DNA of 64,000 nucleotides from Coffea arabica (lineage: Eukaryota > Streptophyta > Magnoliopsida > Gentianales > Rubiaceae), in NCBI RefSeq assembly GCF_036785885.1, contig NC_092315.1, positions 21,058,026 to 21,122,025 on the forward strand, read 5' to 3'. A program made the translations under genes and the position numbers. This document shows positions 22,516 to 33,463 of this stretch, in pieces; within the stretch, counting starts at the first letter, position 1; each line of letters starts with the position of its first letter. Under the pieces are notes generated by a model, which saw only the letters and a list, made by a program, of their open reading frames with translations, ran no database searches and was not told where the DNA came from.

Positions 22516-22990
22516 GTGTGAATGATGAGATGAAAAGAAAAGTACTTACTGTTGACTATGGAATCTGACGAAGTGGATGACTTCGGCTGGCAGGATTGAT
22601 CTCGGCAACACTCGCGAATTTTACAAGTCGAAGGCTGAGAGATAAAGTGAGGGGCCATGCGGTGAAAAGGACCCCCTATTTATAGGGATTCGGCGAGAAT
22701 CCGAAGAGGCGGCAAGAATGCGAAAAGACGGCCACGTTTGAATTCAAAACGTCGTGCCTCCCTCTCTCCTCATTAATGCCCCGTCCTTTCGACTGACACC
22801 CTCTGCACGAAACGTCCCACTACTTCACGACGCGACGGTTACCAGTGACCACGTCCCGTCAACTGACTCGCCCACGTGTCTCGTCCCCGCATCTTCCGGA
22901 GCAGTTTCGGGACCCCGACTCTTACGACTTCGGCACAAGGAAGCCTCAGCACCTCCCTAGTCCGGAGCTCCCGAGGCTTGGGGGGCTTAT
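22516..22990 (-). promoter_or_regulatory. Antisense promoter region with TATA box at 22677-22684
   Basis: On the minus strand 'CCTATAAATAGGGGG' is a strong plant TATA context. It lies about 160 nt upstream of the antisense ATG, so a leader of roughly 130 nt is expected. The segment between it and the 3' LTR is GC-rich with CACGTG-type bases ('CCCACGTGTC' near 22870), a possible G-box. I infer a dedicated promoter for the antisense gene. Confidence 0.6.
22975..22990 (+). other. Polypurine tract
   Basis: 'GGCTTGGGGGGCTTAT' abuts the 3' LTR, the position of the plus-strand primer. It is interrupted by pyrimidines at its end, as is often seen in plant gypsy elements. Confidence 0.65.
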
Positions 22991-23562
22991 TGAGGATGCT
23001 CACCTCGGCAACCCCCGCTTGTCCGAGGTGAACCCACCTCGTCCCTCATCGGAGCTCATCCGTGTCTTGGGCATATCCCCTAAGCTCGGACCGGATCCCA
23101 AATCTACCGTGTTGGTGATCTCGGCACATCCACCTCAGCTGTACGCTGATGATGTCAAGCCACCTGACATCACCCGGGACCAGTGCTTTTATCTGAAAAG
23201 CACTGTCACACTTAATGACTACTGTGTAAGACTCCTCGTCACCCTGCCCAGGCGGCTACAGCGTCAGAGTCAGACCGCCTGACAGAGAGCAGAGCCGTAA
23301 TGGCAGGACATGGGTCCCACCGGCATAAGACCTCCATCCTGCCCTCCACTCTCGCTCTATAAATACCCCTCATGTACTCCTAACAAGTAAGCATACTGTT
23401 CATTTGACAATACTATTATTTCTCTCGTTCTCATACTAACTTGAGCGTCGGAGTGATCCCAGGGGAGAAGCCCCGCCATTCACTTCGGACACACAGATAC
23501 ACCTCACCTCAGAAGAGGCTGATTTCGGCTGGTTCAACCGCCCCCCAAAAATCACCTCCTCA
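22991..23562 (+). repeat. 3' LTR of the Tat-type element
   Basis: 572 bp. Compared with 13954-14524 I see one extra T in 'GTGCTTTTATC' and three transitions (in 'CAGGCGGCTA', 'CATCCTGCCC' and 'CTCATACTAA'). The TATA box is kept. Confidence 0.95.
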
Positions 23563-23567
23563 GTTAG
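23563..23567. repeat. Target-site duplication GTTAG, right copy
   Basis: Identical to 13949-13953. The sequence that follows, 'CTAATTAGTCC', is the continuation of the disrupted older element. Confidence 0.9.
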
Positions 23568-24260
23568 CTAATTAGTCCAAGTTGTGTCATTTATTTGGTG
23601 TTGTTAAGCAATGGTTTAATCGTCTATTTTCCTTGCTAATTTAGTCTAAATAATTTGGCTAGAGTTTTGTCCTTAAGTGGCCGAAATTTCTAGTGCTAAT
23701 TTTAGGAAAATAAGTGATTCCAAATTACATTAGGATTTCTAGACAATTCTATAGTACTTTAGGGATTTGAATCCATGTAAGGCTTTAAATAAGCCTAAGT
23801 CTTGAACCTTTTTTTGATCAATCAGAAATTACAACAAAAACTTGTGAGTTTTATACACTTCTCTTGTCCAAGAGAGTTTTTCTTGAATACTTGAGAGTTT
23901 TCTTAAGTTATTCAACTTGAATTTATCAATAAAGTATATACCTTGGGTGTGGCGTTCTTCTATCTACACTTTGGTTCATAGAATTGTTTAGTCATGGGAG
24001 AAATTCTCTTAGTTCACAACTTGGTGGTTCTAGAAGGGTCATCAAGGTTCCTCAATCAACTAGATTTTCTTCGTCTAGATCTGGGCCGTGTGGGATATGA
24101 GTTCATACCTTCAAGCAGGTTCGTATCAAGATATCTTCATCTACTCCGTGGATCGTCGAAACAAGTGAGGGAGTGAGCTTGTGGTGAAGTTATTTGAAGA
24201 AGAAAGCTCTTGTCTTGCATCTTATCTTGGGATTTTGAGGTATATTATTAAGAAACCTCT
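23568..24260 (+). mobile_element. Continuation of the older retroelement, LTR-like
   Basis: A non-coding segment that resumes where 13953 left off. It includes 'GGCTTTAAATAAGCC' followed by 'AATAAAGTATATACC' (a polyadenylation-signal-like motif), and a run of sequence like an R-U5 region. The matching 5' LTR was not found in the window, so its nature is inferred from context. Confidence 0.4.
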
Positions 24261-26240
24261 CTTTTCTTCTTATCTTGCGACTTAATCGACATATGACTTG
24301 ATTATAGTAGATTTCATGGAAGAATTCATGGTTTTGTTATGGTAGCTTGAATTTTCCAGCTTTGATGAGATTTTTTCAACTTTGATTTGAGGTTTTCTAG
24401 CTTTGAGTTGAATTTCCAACTTTAATAGGAGATGCTCTAGTTTTGATATGAAATTTCTAGTTTTTTTTATGTGATTTTCAGCTTTGGTATGCAAATTCCA
24501 GTTTTGAGGTGCAAATTTTCAATTTTGATGTAGTTTGGCTAGAGCTTTATATATGTCCAAAGTTGATAGCTTTCTTGACCTAGAATAGAGACCATATATC
24601 CCATAACATATGATCTTGATTGTTAGTGATTTTGTCATGAAATTTGGGTTGGAAATGAGAGAGTTAACTTGAAGAAATTAGGGGATATGCTGCTAGAATT
24701 TCCCCCTTATTGGCCAAGTGAGAGAGAGTGAGAGTTGAGGTGTAAATTTAGGATATTTTTGCTTTCCTTTTGCATATGATCTTACTCAAGACACTTGTTA
24801 CAATCTTTTTCTTTGTATGTGTGTTAGGTTTGAGCCAAAACAAGAGGTTTAAACGAAAGGAAATGAGTTTTTTTTTTCAAACTATTTTTTAATTAGAATT
24901 TCCAACTCGTACATCAAAAGTCTTGTCCTGTTTTCTTTAAATTTTTTACTATAATCACTATCTTTGTACTTCATATTCTCCTTGAAGTATTGGTTTAGCA
25001 TGCATATGGGTTTTTCTCTAGATTTGAACAAGAAAACTTGGCACTTTTGAAAGTTAAATAGGGGTTAAACCTGCAAATCACTTTATTGGCTAAGTGAAGT
25101 TTTGAAACTCATAGTTTTACATTTATATTAGCCTCAAATAGTTAGATTCTTGATATATTATATGACCACAGGATTTGAGCATGTCCATGAGGACAAACCA
25201 AGGTTTGAAGTGAAACGATTATGATCCATTGGTGAGTGTTCCTTGTGTTTTCTGAATTAAATGCCTTTCTTGTGTTGTTATTGGCTTGTTTGACTGTTAA
25301 ATGTATTTCAGTGATCATTTTACTATTGTTAGGCGAGTGTGTAGTTTACCGCATTCGACCTAAGTGGATGTGAATTTTCAATGGTCAAATGATTGAATAT
25401 TATTTGTGCATGAATATAAACCATGTGTACTTTATCGCATTGGCTGAATTGGGTCCTTGACTTTCGTCGCTAGCCTATTCGAGCTAGAAGCGGATTTGGT
25501 CGGGTAGGTTGGTAACCCTGGACCACTATTTCGGTATACTCGAGTATTACTATGAAATCAGATGGAGTACTGGCCAATGAATGAGTGAAATAACTGAAAT
25601 GAAATGAACTGGCCAATGAATGAGTGAAATAACTGAAATGAAATGATCAATGTAGGGATTTTGTTTTCAAAAGTCGGAAGTTATAAGGAAGAGATGGGCG
25701 GAGACTAAATGAATGAATGACTCTAAGTGAGCAAGTATCCTTTAAATCTTTTAAATGATTGAGTGTTTACTTCTTGAGTGCCTCGAGGCTGTTTATTATT
25801 GTTTATCATTGTGCAAAGTGCGTGAAATTGTTAAATGAAATATTTCTGTGATTTGAATGGTTTTTTGTTTGGATGCTTGTTTGGGAACCTCAATGAGCGT
25901 AAACTTATACCATTAGTTTGTTTTCCTTACAGGAGTTGAGGACCAGTATGGACAAGCTTGAACTAGAGTATAATGATCCTCTTGCACATGTACTTTTGGC
26001 AGACAGATTATATTATAATATTTGGTGATGTATCTTATGTTTCACTTTTGGTTTGTAACTATACTTGAACTTTGGTTAAATTGTAGAACTCTGATGTTAA
26101 ATTTGAAAGCTTGAAAGGTTATTTTGAAAATTTATTGTAGTGAGTTCTGACGAGAGTTAGACACGCAGTTCGCCAAACTCTTGGGTACACCCTAGGAAGT
26201 GGTGGGATCATCACAATTTATGTTGCTGAAGTGATGTTCT
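24261..26240. other. Non-coding, repeat-like DNA, no gene identified
   Basis: A stretch at 24310-24540 has many degenerate copies of 'TTTTCAGCTTTGAT...'. Further on are low-coding AT-rich sequence and a local tandem duplication (25569-25646). It looks transposon-derived but no domain was recognised. Confidence 0.35.
25569..25646. repeat. Perfect tandem duplication of 39 bp
   Basis: Two identical head-to-tail copies beginning 'ACTGGCCAATGAATGAGTGA' at 25569 and 25608. The identity implies a recent slippage or repair event. Confidence 0.95.
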
Positions 26241-26804
26241 TTGTTATATTGGGTAAATTACATTTACTTCCCTTGATGCTTGACTAAATTACCAATTAGC
26301 CCTTTAGGTTTGGGCAAATTATAAATTCATCCCTCAAACTCAAAATTTCATAACTATCACACCGCTACCATTAGTTCAATAGCGTTGACTATATTATGTT
26401 TTCAGAGATGAGCAAAGATTTATCGTGAAAGCCATGTTTTCAAACTCGGATCGGACTGGCCAGTCCGATTGATCGAATCGAAAATCGATCAAGTGTTTGG
26501 TCCGAATTATTTTAAAAACTTGGATTGATAGAAACTCGGTCAAGTCCGATCAAAATTGAATTTGACCGAAAAATCGGAAGAACAGTAAAAATTGGGGCAA
26601 AGGGCTATAGATGTGGGGGGCCTATGTGCACTTGTTGAGTGAAGTAACGTGTCGTTGATGGGTCATGCTCACATGGCAAACTCACGTGCTTCAAGTCTCG
26701 TGCCGTTTTGGCTGGTCCTTGTAGGAGTAACGTGGTCTCACAACTACTTTGATAAGAGTCACCTTTCAAATTATGTTTTGATGTGGGTCAAAGCATTTTT
26801 AATA

Positions 26805-28411
26805 GGGATAATTGCAGAAACCTCCCCTGAGATTTCTGACATTTGCACTGACCTCCCCTCTAGGTTTAGAAATTGCATTCACCTCCCCTGAACAGTAATA
26901 ATTCGTTGCAGATACCTCCTTGACAGCTTTTGTAGAAGTGAGATAAGAATTTTCTTCCAATTTTGCCCTTACTTGCTTGACAATTATTATTTGCTTGACA
27001 ATTGCTTAACTAATTATCTAATTAGTTAATAGTTAAACTAATTAACTATTAACTAATTATCTAATTAACTATTAACTAATTAACTAATTATCTAATTAAC
27101 TAATTAACTAAAACTGTTGTCTGTCCGAAACTAACAAACTATTTGCATGTTAAACTAATTAACTAATTAACTGCTTGACTAATTAACTAATTAACTAACT
27201 AACTAACTATTTGCATGTTAAACTATATGCAGTACGCATTACCTATTTAAAGTATCGGCTCTTTATATGTATTTTACTTTCAAATATTTAATTTATAATA
27301 AAAACATCAATGTTTGTAAGTAAAATTCAAAAAGTATTACAGTAATATTTTTACAAAAAGGGAGGGGTATAGGGCCATAAATTAAATGTTTGAAAGTAAG
27401 AATATTGATATTACTGTAACACTTTTGAATTTTACTTACAAACATTGATGTTTTTATCATAAATTAAATGTTTGAAAGTAAAATACCCATAAAGAGCCGA
27501 TACTTTAAATAGATAATGCGTACTGCATATAGTTTAACATGCAAATAGTTTGTTAATTGGTTAGTTAGTTAATTAGTTAATTAGTTTAACATGCAAATAG
27601 TTTGTTAGTTTCGGATAGACAACAGCTTTAGTTAATTAGTTAATCAGTTAATTAGATAAACAAAAATTAGTTAATTAGTTAGTTAATTAATTAGATAATT
27701 AGTTAGTTAATTAGTTAAGCAATTAATTAGTTTAACATGCAAATAGTTTGTTAGTTTCGAATAGATAACAGCTTTAGTTAATTAGTTAATTAATTAATTA
27801 GATAATTAGGTAGTTAATTAGTTAAGCAGTTAATTAGTTAATTAGTTTAACATGCAAGTAGTTTGTTAGTTTCGGACAGACAACAGCTTTAGTTAATTAG
27901 TTAATTAGATAATTAGTTAATTAGTTAATTAGTTAATTAGTTAATTAGTTAATTAATTAATTAGATAATTAGTTAATTAGTTAATAGTTAATTAGATAAT
28001 TAGTTAATAGTTAATTAGTTTAACTATGCAGAGATAGTTTGATTAGTTAATAACTATTAACAATTAGATAATTAGTTAATTAGTTAATAGTTAATTAGAT
28101 AATTAGTTATTAATTAATTAGATTATTAGTTATTTAGTTATTTAGTTAATTAGTTAATTAGTTAAACTATGCAGAAATAGTTAATTTAGTGTAATTTTTA
28201 TTAACAAATGTTTTGTTGGGTTTGATGAAAGTACTTATTACATTCATTTGGTAAAATTAAATCATGTCAGGGGTACTTTAGTAAATTGACCCACTTTTGC
28301 CTATTAAATTGCCTCCAACTTTTGATAGGGGAGGTCAGTGCTATTTCAAAATTGATAGGGGAGGTCAATGCTATTACTATAAAAGTCAGGGGAGGTTTCT
28401 GCAATTATCCC
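26805..28411. mobile_element. Inner Mutator-like foldback element, 1.6 kb
   Basis: Perfect terminal inverted repeat of at least 26 bp starting 'GGGATAATTGCAGAAACCTC', with imperfect pairing beyond. Identical 9-bp target-site duplications TTTTTAATA are at 26796-26804 and 28412-28420. The interior is a giant hairpin with arms at 27228-27354 and 27410-27533, flanked by runs of TTAGTTAA-type octamers. It is non-autonomous. Confidence 0.92.
26990..28180. repeat. TTAATTAG-type tandem repeats within the inner element
   Basis: The left arm (26990-27215) contains 'AATTAACTAATTAACTA' runs. The right arm (27545-28180) contains far more of the reverse complement. A longer unit beginning 'AGTTTAACATGCAAATAGTT' occurs three times on the right (about 27580, 27729 and 27844). 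It occurs once, inverted, on the left (about 27110-27156). Confidence 0.85.
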
Positions 28412-29169
28412 TTTTTAATATTATGTTTTGACTCTTCAAATATTTCATACTTTATAAATATTGTTGTAAAGTTTGGTAATATTTTTCAGTCAAATTCATA
28501 ATTTTAATTCTAAATTTATTAATGTTCATTAAATAATATAAATTGCTACTTGATCGTTCTATTTTATTTAGATACTCTTGTTAAATACATTTGAAATATC
28601 AAATATATATATATATGAATATACCTTTATTAATATTAATATTTTCTTAGATATTTTAAATACAATATTTAAATATTTAAATATTTTTATTTATGACGTC
28701 ATCCGGTTCAACTCTCGATTGAATCTGATCGAACCCATTGACTCCCAACCCTTGAATTTGACCGAATGGATACCCGGTCCGAGTCTGAAAATATAGCATG
28801 AAAGTCCTAAAATGCCTATATAAACCCTAATTTCTTCTTTTCCTAAGTTTTCATGTACACTTAAACGGGCCTTAGAGATAAAAGTTATATAGAGACCTCC
28901 AAGCCATATCTTCAATTTGGCAATAATGCAACAAAATTTCAAACAAATTTCACTAAAATAGATCACAATTCTTCTAGGGAAAAAAAGAACTACATAACGA
29001 AAAATTAAGTTTATCAAAATTTGAGAAGCCCAAAGAATTTGTTCCAAAAAATTATGAAAATATAAAGGAAAAAAATTAAATATTTCATAAAATATAGAAC
29101 AATAAGGTATTTATTCTTTAGAGCAAGTCTTAAACAGAACATGCAAATTGGGGAATAAGGATAATCTTT

Positions 29170-29186
29170 GGGGGGGGGGGGGGGGG
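29170..29186. repeat. Homopolymer of 17 G
   Basis: An uninterrupted G run inside the outer element of the nest. Likely unstable in length and prone to sequencing error. Confidence 0.9.
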
Positions 29187-29914
29187 AAGAAGAGAGGCAT
29201 GAGGTTTAATAGTGGATTTTTGCAATTTCACCGGAGTATCCAAACTCAAGATCTCAAATTGCTGATCTACTATAATCTCGATCATATCCATCTCAAACAC
29301 AAAAAAAATATTCAAAACACTTAGTATGATTTAATAACAAATTCTAACAGGCTCTCAAATTTATCCAAAAATCAACTTTACTGTGGTATGATTTGTCAAC
29401 ATGGCATGCATTTTGTTTTTTTTTTTTTTGTCTTGTGTATTCCAATGGAGGCCAGAAAAGACAGGAGGGGAGAAGGTTAATGGGTGGCTTGGTGATTGGA
29501 GAATCATACTCTGCAACCAGATTTTTAGCATCTGAGATAACATGGGGTAAAGATCAAGGGGCATGAAGGAAGGATCTTAGGAGCCTGAACAGTGTATCAA
29601 GAATTGCAAGGATGGAAGAATTCTTTTGTCTTTATTCATTTTTTCCTCATCGATTTTTAATTCTAGCCTCCTGTTTGTTTTCTTGAAGCAAAATTCCCTG
29701 TGTCTTTGGTTTCTAATAGCTTGTTTACTAATTTTATTTTTGCCATCTTTCAGATGAGGGTATTGTTGTACTTTTGCAACATCCGTTAATTGGGTTTAAA
29801 CAATGTCATTTATAGGGGGATGGCTGTTATTTGATTAAAAGTTAAAACTCAAAGTTTTTTTTGTAGTTTGGCTGAACCTCAGGGGAGGTATATGTAATTA
29901 ACACTTGTTATATT

Positions 29915-31986
29915 GATTTAAGCATGACGAACATTTAACAAGATTTAAAAATTTTCTAAATTCATAAAAGGTGCACTACATGCGGTCATGCATCAATGTT
30001 TGGACATGTAAATTTAGTATGACCCAAAAAACGAAAAAGGCCATTGGCCAAACTAACCTGCTGGGTAAACAATTATGAGGGCAAAAAAATCATTGCACAC
30101 TCGAGCAGTTAGACTTGGAGCCTTAGGGGACAACCGCAAACATAAGTTGACTCAGTTGTTAAGTATATGTTATTTTTTCACAAAAGATTACGTGTTTGAA
30201 TCGTGTTTGAATCCCATTATTTATGTGACAACTATGCTACTAGCGATTTATAAGAACATTTGTAAATGATATATGATTTCGAGAGCATAATTTTACCCTT
30301 GGTAATGACTAGAAACTTTTCTCTACCAAAAAAAAAAAAAAGTTGGAGGATGATTGTGACACAATTGTTGAACATTGTGTTGCTAAAATTACAAGAAAGT
30401 TTCGCAAAACACAACGAATCTTTTGCCCCACTTCCTATATTACTTCCTACCACTTTTTATTATATTTCTATTTCTCTCTCATAAACATTAGTTTTTTATT
30501 TTCCTACCATCAACAACTACTAATGCAGTAAAAAATAAATACAATAGTCTCATAAAAGCAATATATAATAGAAAATCACAAAAAACAATAGAAAATTCAT
30601 AAAAATTTATGTTATTCTGTGTATTTTGATTTTTTGAGCTTGTTAAATTTTGTGTATTGCTCAATTAATAGTTGTTTGATTTTAAGAAAATAAAAAAGAA
30701 TCAAAATATAATATTGATAAAGGAGAAATAAAAATATAATAAAAAGTGGAGCTAAGAGTGAAACAAGAAATGAGACAAAAGATCTGATGCAATCAAAAGG
30801 GATGGGCGAAAGGGATGAACGGGAAGAAAAAGTGCTCTTTATTACACATGTAGGATGAAGAAACGAAGGTGAGAGGAAAGTATTTTTTTTCCTATTTTCT
30901 TTTTCTTTCTCATAATATTTGAAGGATTTAATGGCTGGAACAGATGTAGAGATGCCAATAGTTTGGGCTAACGTATAACATGGTTAATAAGTTGGACTTA
31001 TCATAAATAATTTGTAAGTATTAAAAGTGTACGAAAATTGTGTAGTAAAATAAAATTGTAGTTTATTATAAATAATTTGTAAAATCTTACAAGAAATATA
31101 AAAATAAGTGTACAATTGTACAAATTTTTTTTTTTTAAGAACAATGCAGGTATGGATCAAAGTTTATAGAATTTTTCTAATGGGTGCACATTGTACACTT
31201 ATTAAAACATCTAAATCACATTTAAGTTATTATAATTATGTAAATAAACACACATATTTATTGCTCCTTTTGAATTGTGACGTCTTTTTTGAATTAACTA
31301 CACCCTTCTAAAAAGGCTTAATCCCAAAATGCCTTCTGTAATATTGAGGCAGTAGCAAATTGCCCTGTGTGTTCAAGAAGCACACAAATTACCCGTTGTT
31401 TCAGTAGGAAATTACCCCCCATATACACTCCAAATTTCTTAACAATTATCAAAACATTAAGTTTTTTTAACCAAATTTCTTATATCAAACCAACTCTTAA
31501 ATTCTTTGATTACTATTATAACTTTAGAATAGCAACTAAGGTAGACAAGAAATACTAATATTTTATTGTTATTGGGTTGGTAAGAAATTCACGTTTATCC
31601 ACTTAACATCAATCAAAAATTGAGTTTAAATATATAATTATTTTTAAATAGAAATAAATGAGTAATGCAAGCCACCATCTACACCCATTCAAAGTTCATT
31701 ATATATCCAAATCCACTTATTAATGGATGAGTTTGGCCGTATCAACAGAATCAAGGCCAATATTCTAAATAAAATAAAATGACAGGAGGTGTAAATTAAC
31801 AATAAATAATGGTTCCTCCTAGCTACCGAGTTTACACTAGTGTATATTATGGCTTACGCAACTAATAAGACAGTATATTTGGAGAAATTAGTTTTATGAA
31901 AACAGAATACATTTACTGATATTGCAAATATAGGTTAGAAGAATAAATTAAACATGCGACGCATCCTGCCATAACATGGCTCCAAG
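29915..31986. other. AT-rich intergenic DNA, no gene identified
   Basis: Open frames are short and featureless. A segment at 31316-31430 ('CTTAATCCCAAAATGCCTTC') resembles the end of another TIR element but has no visible partner. Nothing else was recognised. Confidence 0.35.
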
Positions 31987-32129
31987 CAATGACGGAGCCA
32001 AGGGGGGGCAGAGGGGGGCCATGGCCCCCCCTAAGTTTTGAGAATTTTAATTCATAATATGTAAATATGTGTGTAAAATAAAATTGGCCCCCCCTAAATT
32101 TTTTCAATTTTAGTTTATATTATGAGAGT

Positions 32130-32170
<41 letters not shown>

Positions 32171-32236
32171 TTAGTCATCTTTGAATGGAATTTCAATTTT
32201 GGCCCCCCCAAAAAAAAAATCCTGGCTCCGTCACTG
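31987..32236. mobile_element. hAT-type MITE, 250 bp
   Basis: Inverted ends 'CAATGACGGAGCCAAGG' and, in reverse complement, 'CAGTGACGGAGCCAGGA'. The 8-bp direct repeat GCTCCAAG occurs at 31979-31986 and 32237-32244. Subterminal runs of G on one side and C on the other pair with each other. A (TA)n microsatellite sits inside. Confidence 0.88.
32132..32167. repeat. (TA)n microsatellite
   Basis: About 18 TA units in the middle of the hAT-type MITE. Probably highly variable in length. Confidence 0.9.
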
Positions 32237-32244
32237 GCTCCAAG

Positions 32245-32917
32245 CCTCCAACTCTAAGTTCCTACTCCATTCTTTTGCCTGTCCTGCGGTCTGACATGTA
32301 TTTTTGCTAAGGAAACTACTCTATGTAAACTTTTAATTCTATATAAGAATTAAACCTTATTTTCCTCATTTTTCTAACAAAAAAAAAAAAAAAAAAAAAA
32401 GAGCGTTCCGATCAAATTTTTACACTCTTCGTGAATCACCTTTTTACCTCACTAAGTTCCTGTTTCTCTTATATAGCTGTACCAATCATTTTGTTCAATA
32501 AAAATTGTTCTTCTCTTTTCATTGTGTCTGTTTATCCATTATCTTTTCAGATAAAATTGTCAACATTTCTCAGGTCCAAGTACAATGAATAGGCAAAACT
32601 GATTTTGTGTTGTGCCAGTACGCAGAACTACTTACTACCACCTAGTCTGGAATGTTACGAGAATCGTACTACTTTTCGAGATTAATTACAATTGAACTAG
32701 AAATTAAAGAAAGAATGTCAAAGTTTTACTGCACCAGCTGTGAGGATAGGCAAAATTAAGATTTTGTGTTCAGAAGGCAAAACTGATTTTGTGTTGTGCT
32801 AGCGTTTAGTGTGGACTAACTATCCATCTATTGCGTCAATTATTGAACTAGGAAGAGTACAGCTGAAATTTGTGCATCACTAAATTTTATTATTTCATGT
32901 ATTTATATATTAATAGT
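32245..32917. other. AT-rich DNA downstream of the permease gene, nothing recognised
   Basis: Contains a poly-A run (about 32381-32400) and two copies of 'CAAAACTGATTTTGTGTTGTG' (near 32596 and 32777, each cut here to the shared core). No coding frame or domain was seen. Confidence 0.35.
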
Positions 32918-32925
32918 GTTTACAA

Positions 32926-33325
32926 CCATGGTTCGAAGTCTCGGCCGAGACCGAGACGACTCGGCCGAGTCGTCACCGTCTCGCCCCTACCGATACGATA
33001 CCGTGACGAAACGATACCGAAATACTTGACTCGCCGAGAAATCGGCCGAGTCGTCACCGCGACGGATTGACTCGGCCGAGTCACTCCGAGTTATCCCGAG
33101 TTAAGACGAGAAATCAGCCGAGTCACACCGCGACGGATTGACTTGGCCGTTTCTTTTGCTATTTTTTAATTATTTTTATTTAGCATACTTTTTTATATTA
33201 TTAATAATTTTTAGAATATTAAATATTTTAAAATTTGCGTCTCACAGAGACCGTGACCGATATGCCGAGACCGATGTGGAACGTTCCGGGCCGCGACCGC
33301 AACCGCGACCGTGACTTTGAACCAT
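32926..33325. mobile_element. GC-rich hAT-like MITE with CGGCCGAG palindromes, 400 bp
   Basis: The ends are inverted: 'CATGGTTCGAAGTC' on the left, 'ATGGTTCAAAGTCACGG' on the right in reverse complement. Flanking 8-mers GTTTACAA (32918-32925) and GCTTACAA (33326-33333) differ at one base. The interior carries repeated 'GACTCGGCCGAGTC'-type palindromes and CpG-rich 'CCGCGACGG' motifs in otherwise AT-rich DNA. Confidence 0.75.
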
Positions 33326-33463
33326 GCTTACAACGCTAAAGATACAAGCATACCAAAATTATGAAGAGATACAAGTACAAGAAACTAATTCAGCAGTGAC
33401 ATATATACTTCTGTTTTTTACACCATAATTGATTAGCATATTAATAGTACTTTAGTGACCACG

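Larger units (their letters stand above)
13954..23562 (+). mobile_element. Ty3/gypsy LTR retrotransposon, Tat type, 9.6 kb, young
   Basis: A complete element with LTRs, primer-binding site, one gag-pol frame (14561-20008), an antisense ORF (20251-22515) and a polypurine tract. An additional antisense gene between pol and the 3' LTR is a known trait of part of the Tat lineage. The variant CX2HX4HX4C knuckle and integrase last in pol also fit Ty3/gypsy. The two LTRs differ, by my reading, at three transitions and one single-base indel over 571 positions (about 0.5%). That implies a recent insertion, roughly 0.2 million years at an assumed 1.3e-8 substitutions per site per year. It is markedly GC-richer than the flanking DNA. 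It sits inside an older retroelement. Confidence 0.92.
26432..28796. mobile_element. Middle element of the nest, hAT-like
   Basis: The left end 'CCATGTTTTCAAACTCGGAT' and the right end in reverse complement 'CTATATTTTCAGACTCGGAC' are inverted repeats. The flanking 8-bp repeats CGTGAAAG (26424-26431) and CATGAAAG (28797-28804) differ at one base, and 8 bp is the hAT target length. Subtracting the inner element leaves about 760 bp with no ORF of note. Its termini resemble those of the MITE at 32926-33325. Confidence 0.75.
26251..29904. mobile_element. Outer Mutator-like element of a three-level nest
   Basis: Terminal inverted repeats: the left reads 'GGGTAAATTACATTTACTTC', the right in reverse complement 'GTGTTAATTACATATACCTC' (19 of the first 24 positions agree). 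The flanking direct repeat TTGTTATATT is present at 26241-26250 and 29905-29914, consistent with the 9-10 bp of Mutator-like elements. Without the inserted hAT-like element it would be about 1.3 kb. It has no transposase frame. Confidence 0.8.

Noticed and set aside
22866..22876. G-box (CACGTG) as a proven regulator of the antisense gene
   Set aside because: The hexamer is present but occurs by chance about every 4 kb. It is mentioned only as a possibility.
26990..28180. Regular short repeats that look like a CRISPR array at first glance
   Set aside because: Repeats are AT-rich octamers without unique spacers, inside a transposon, in a plant genome.
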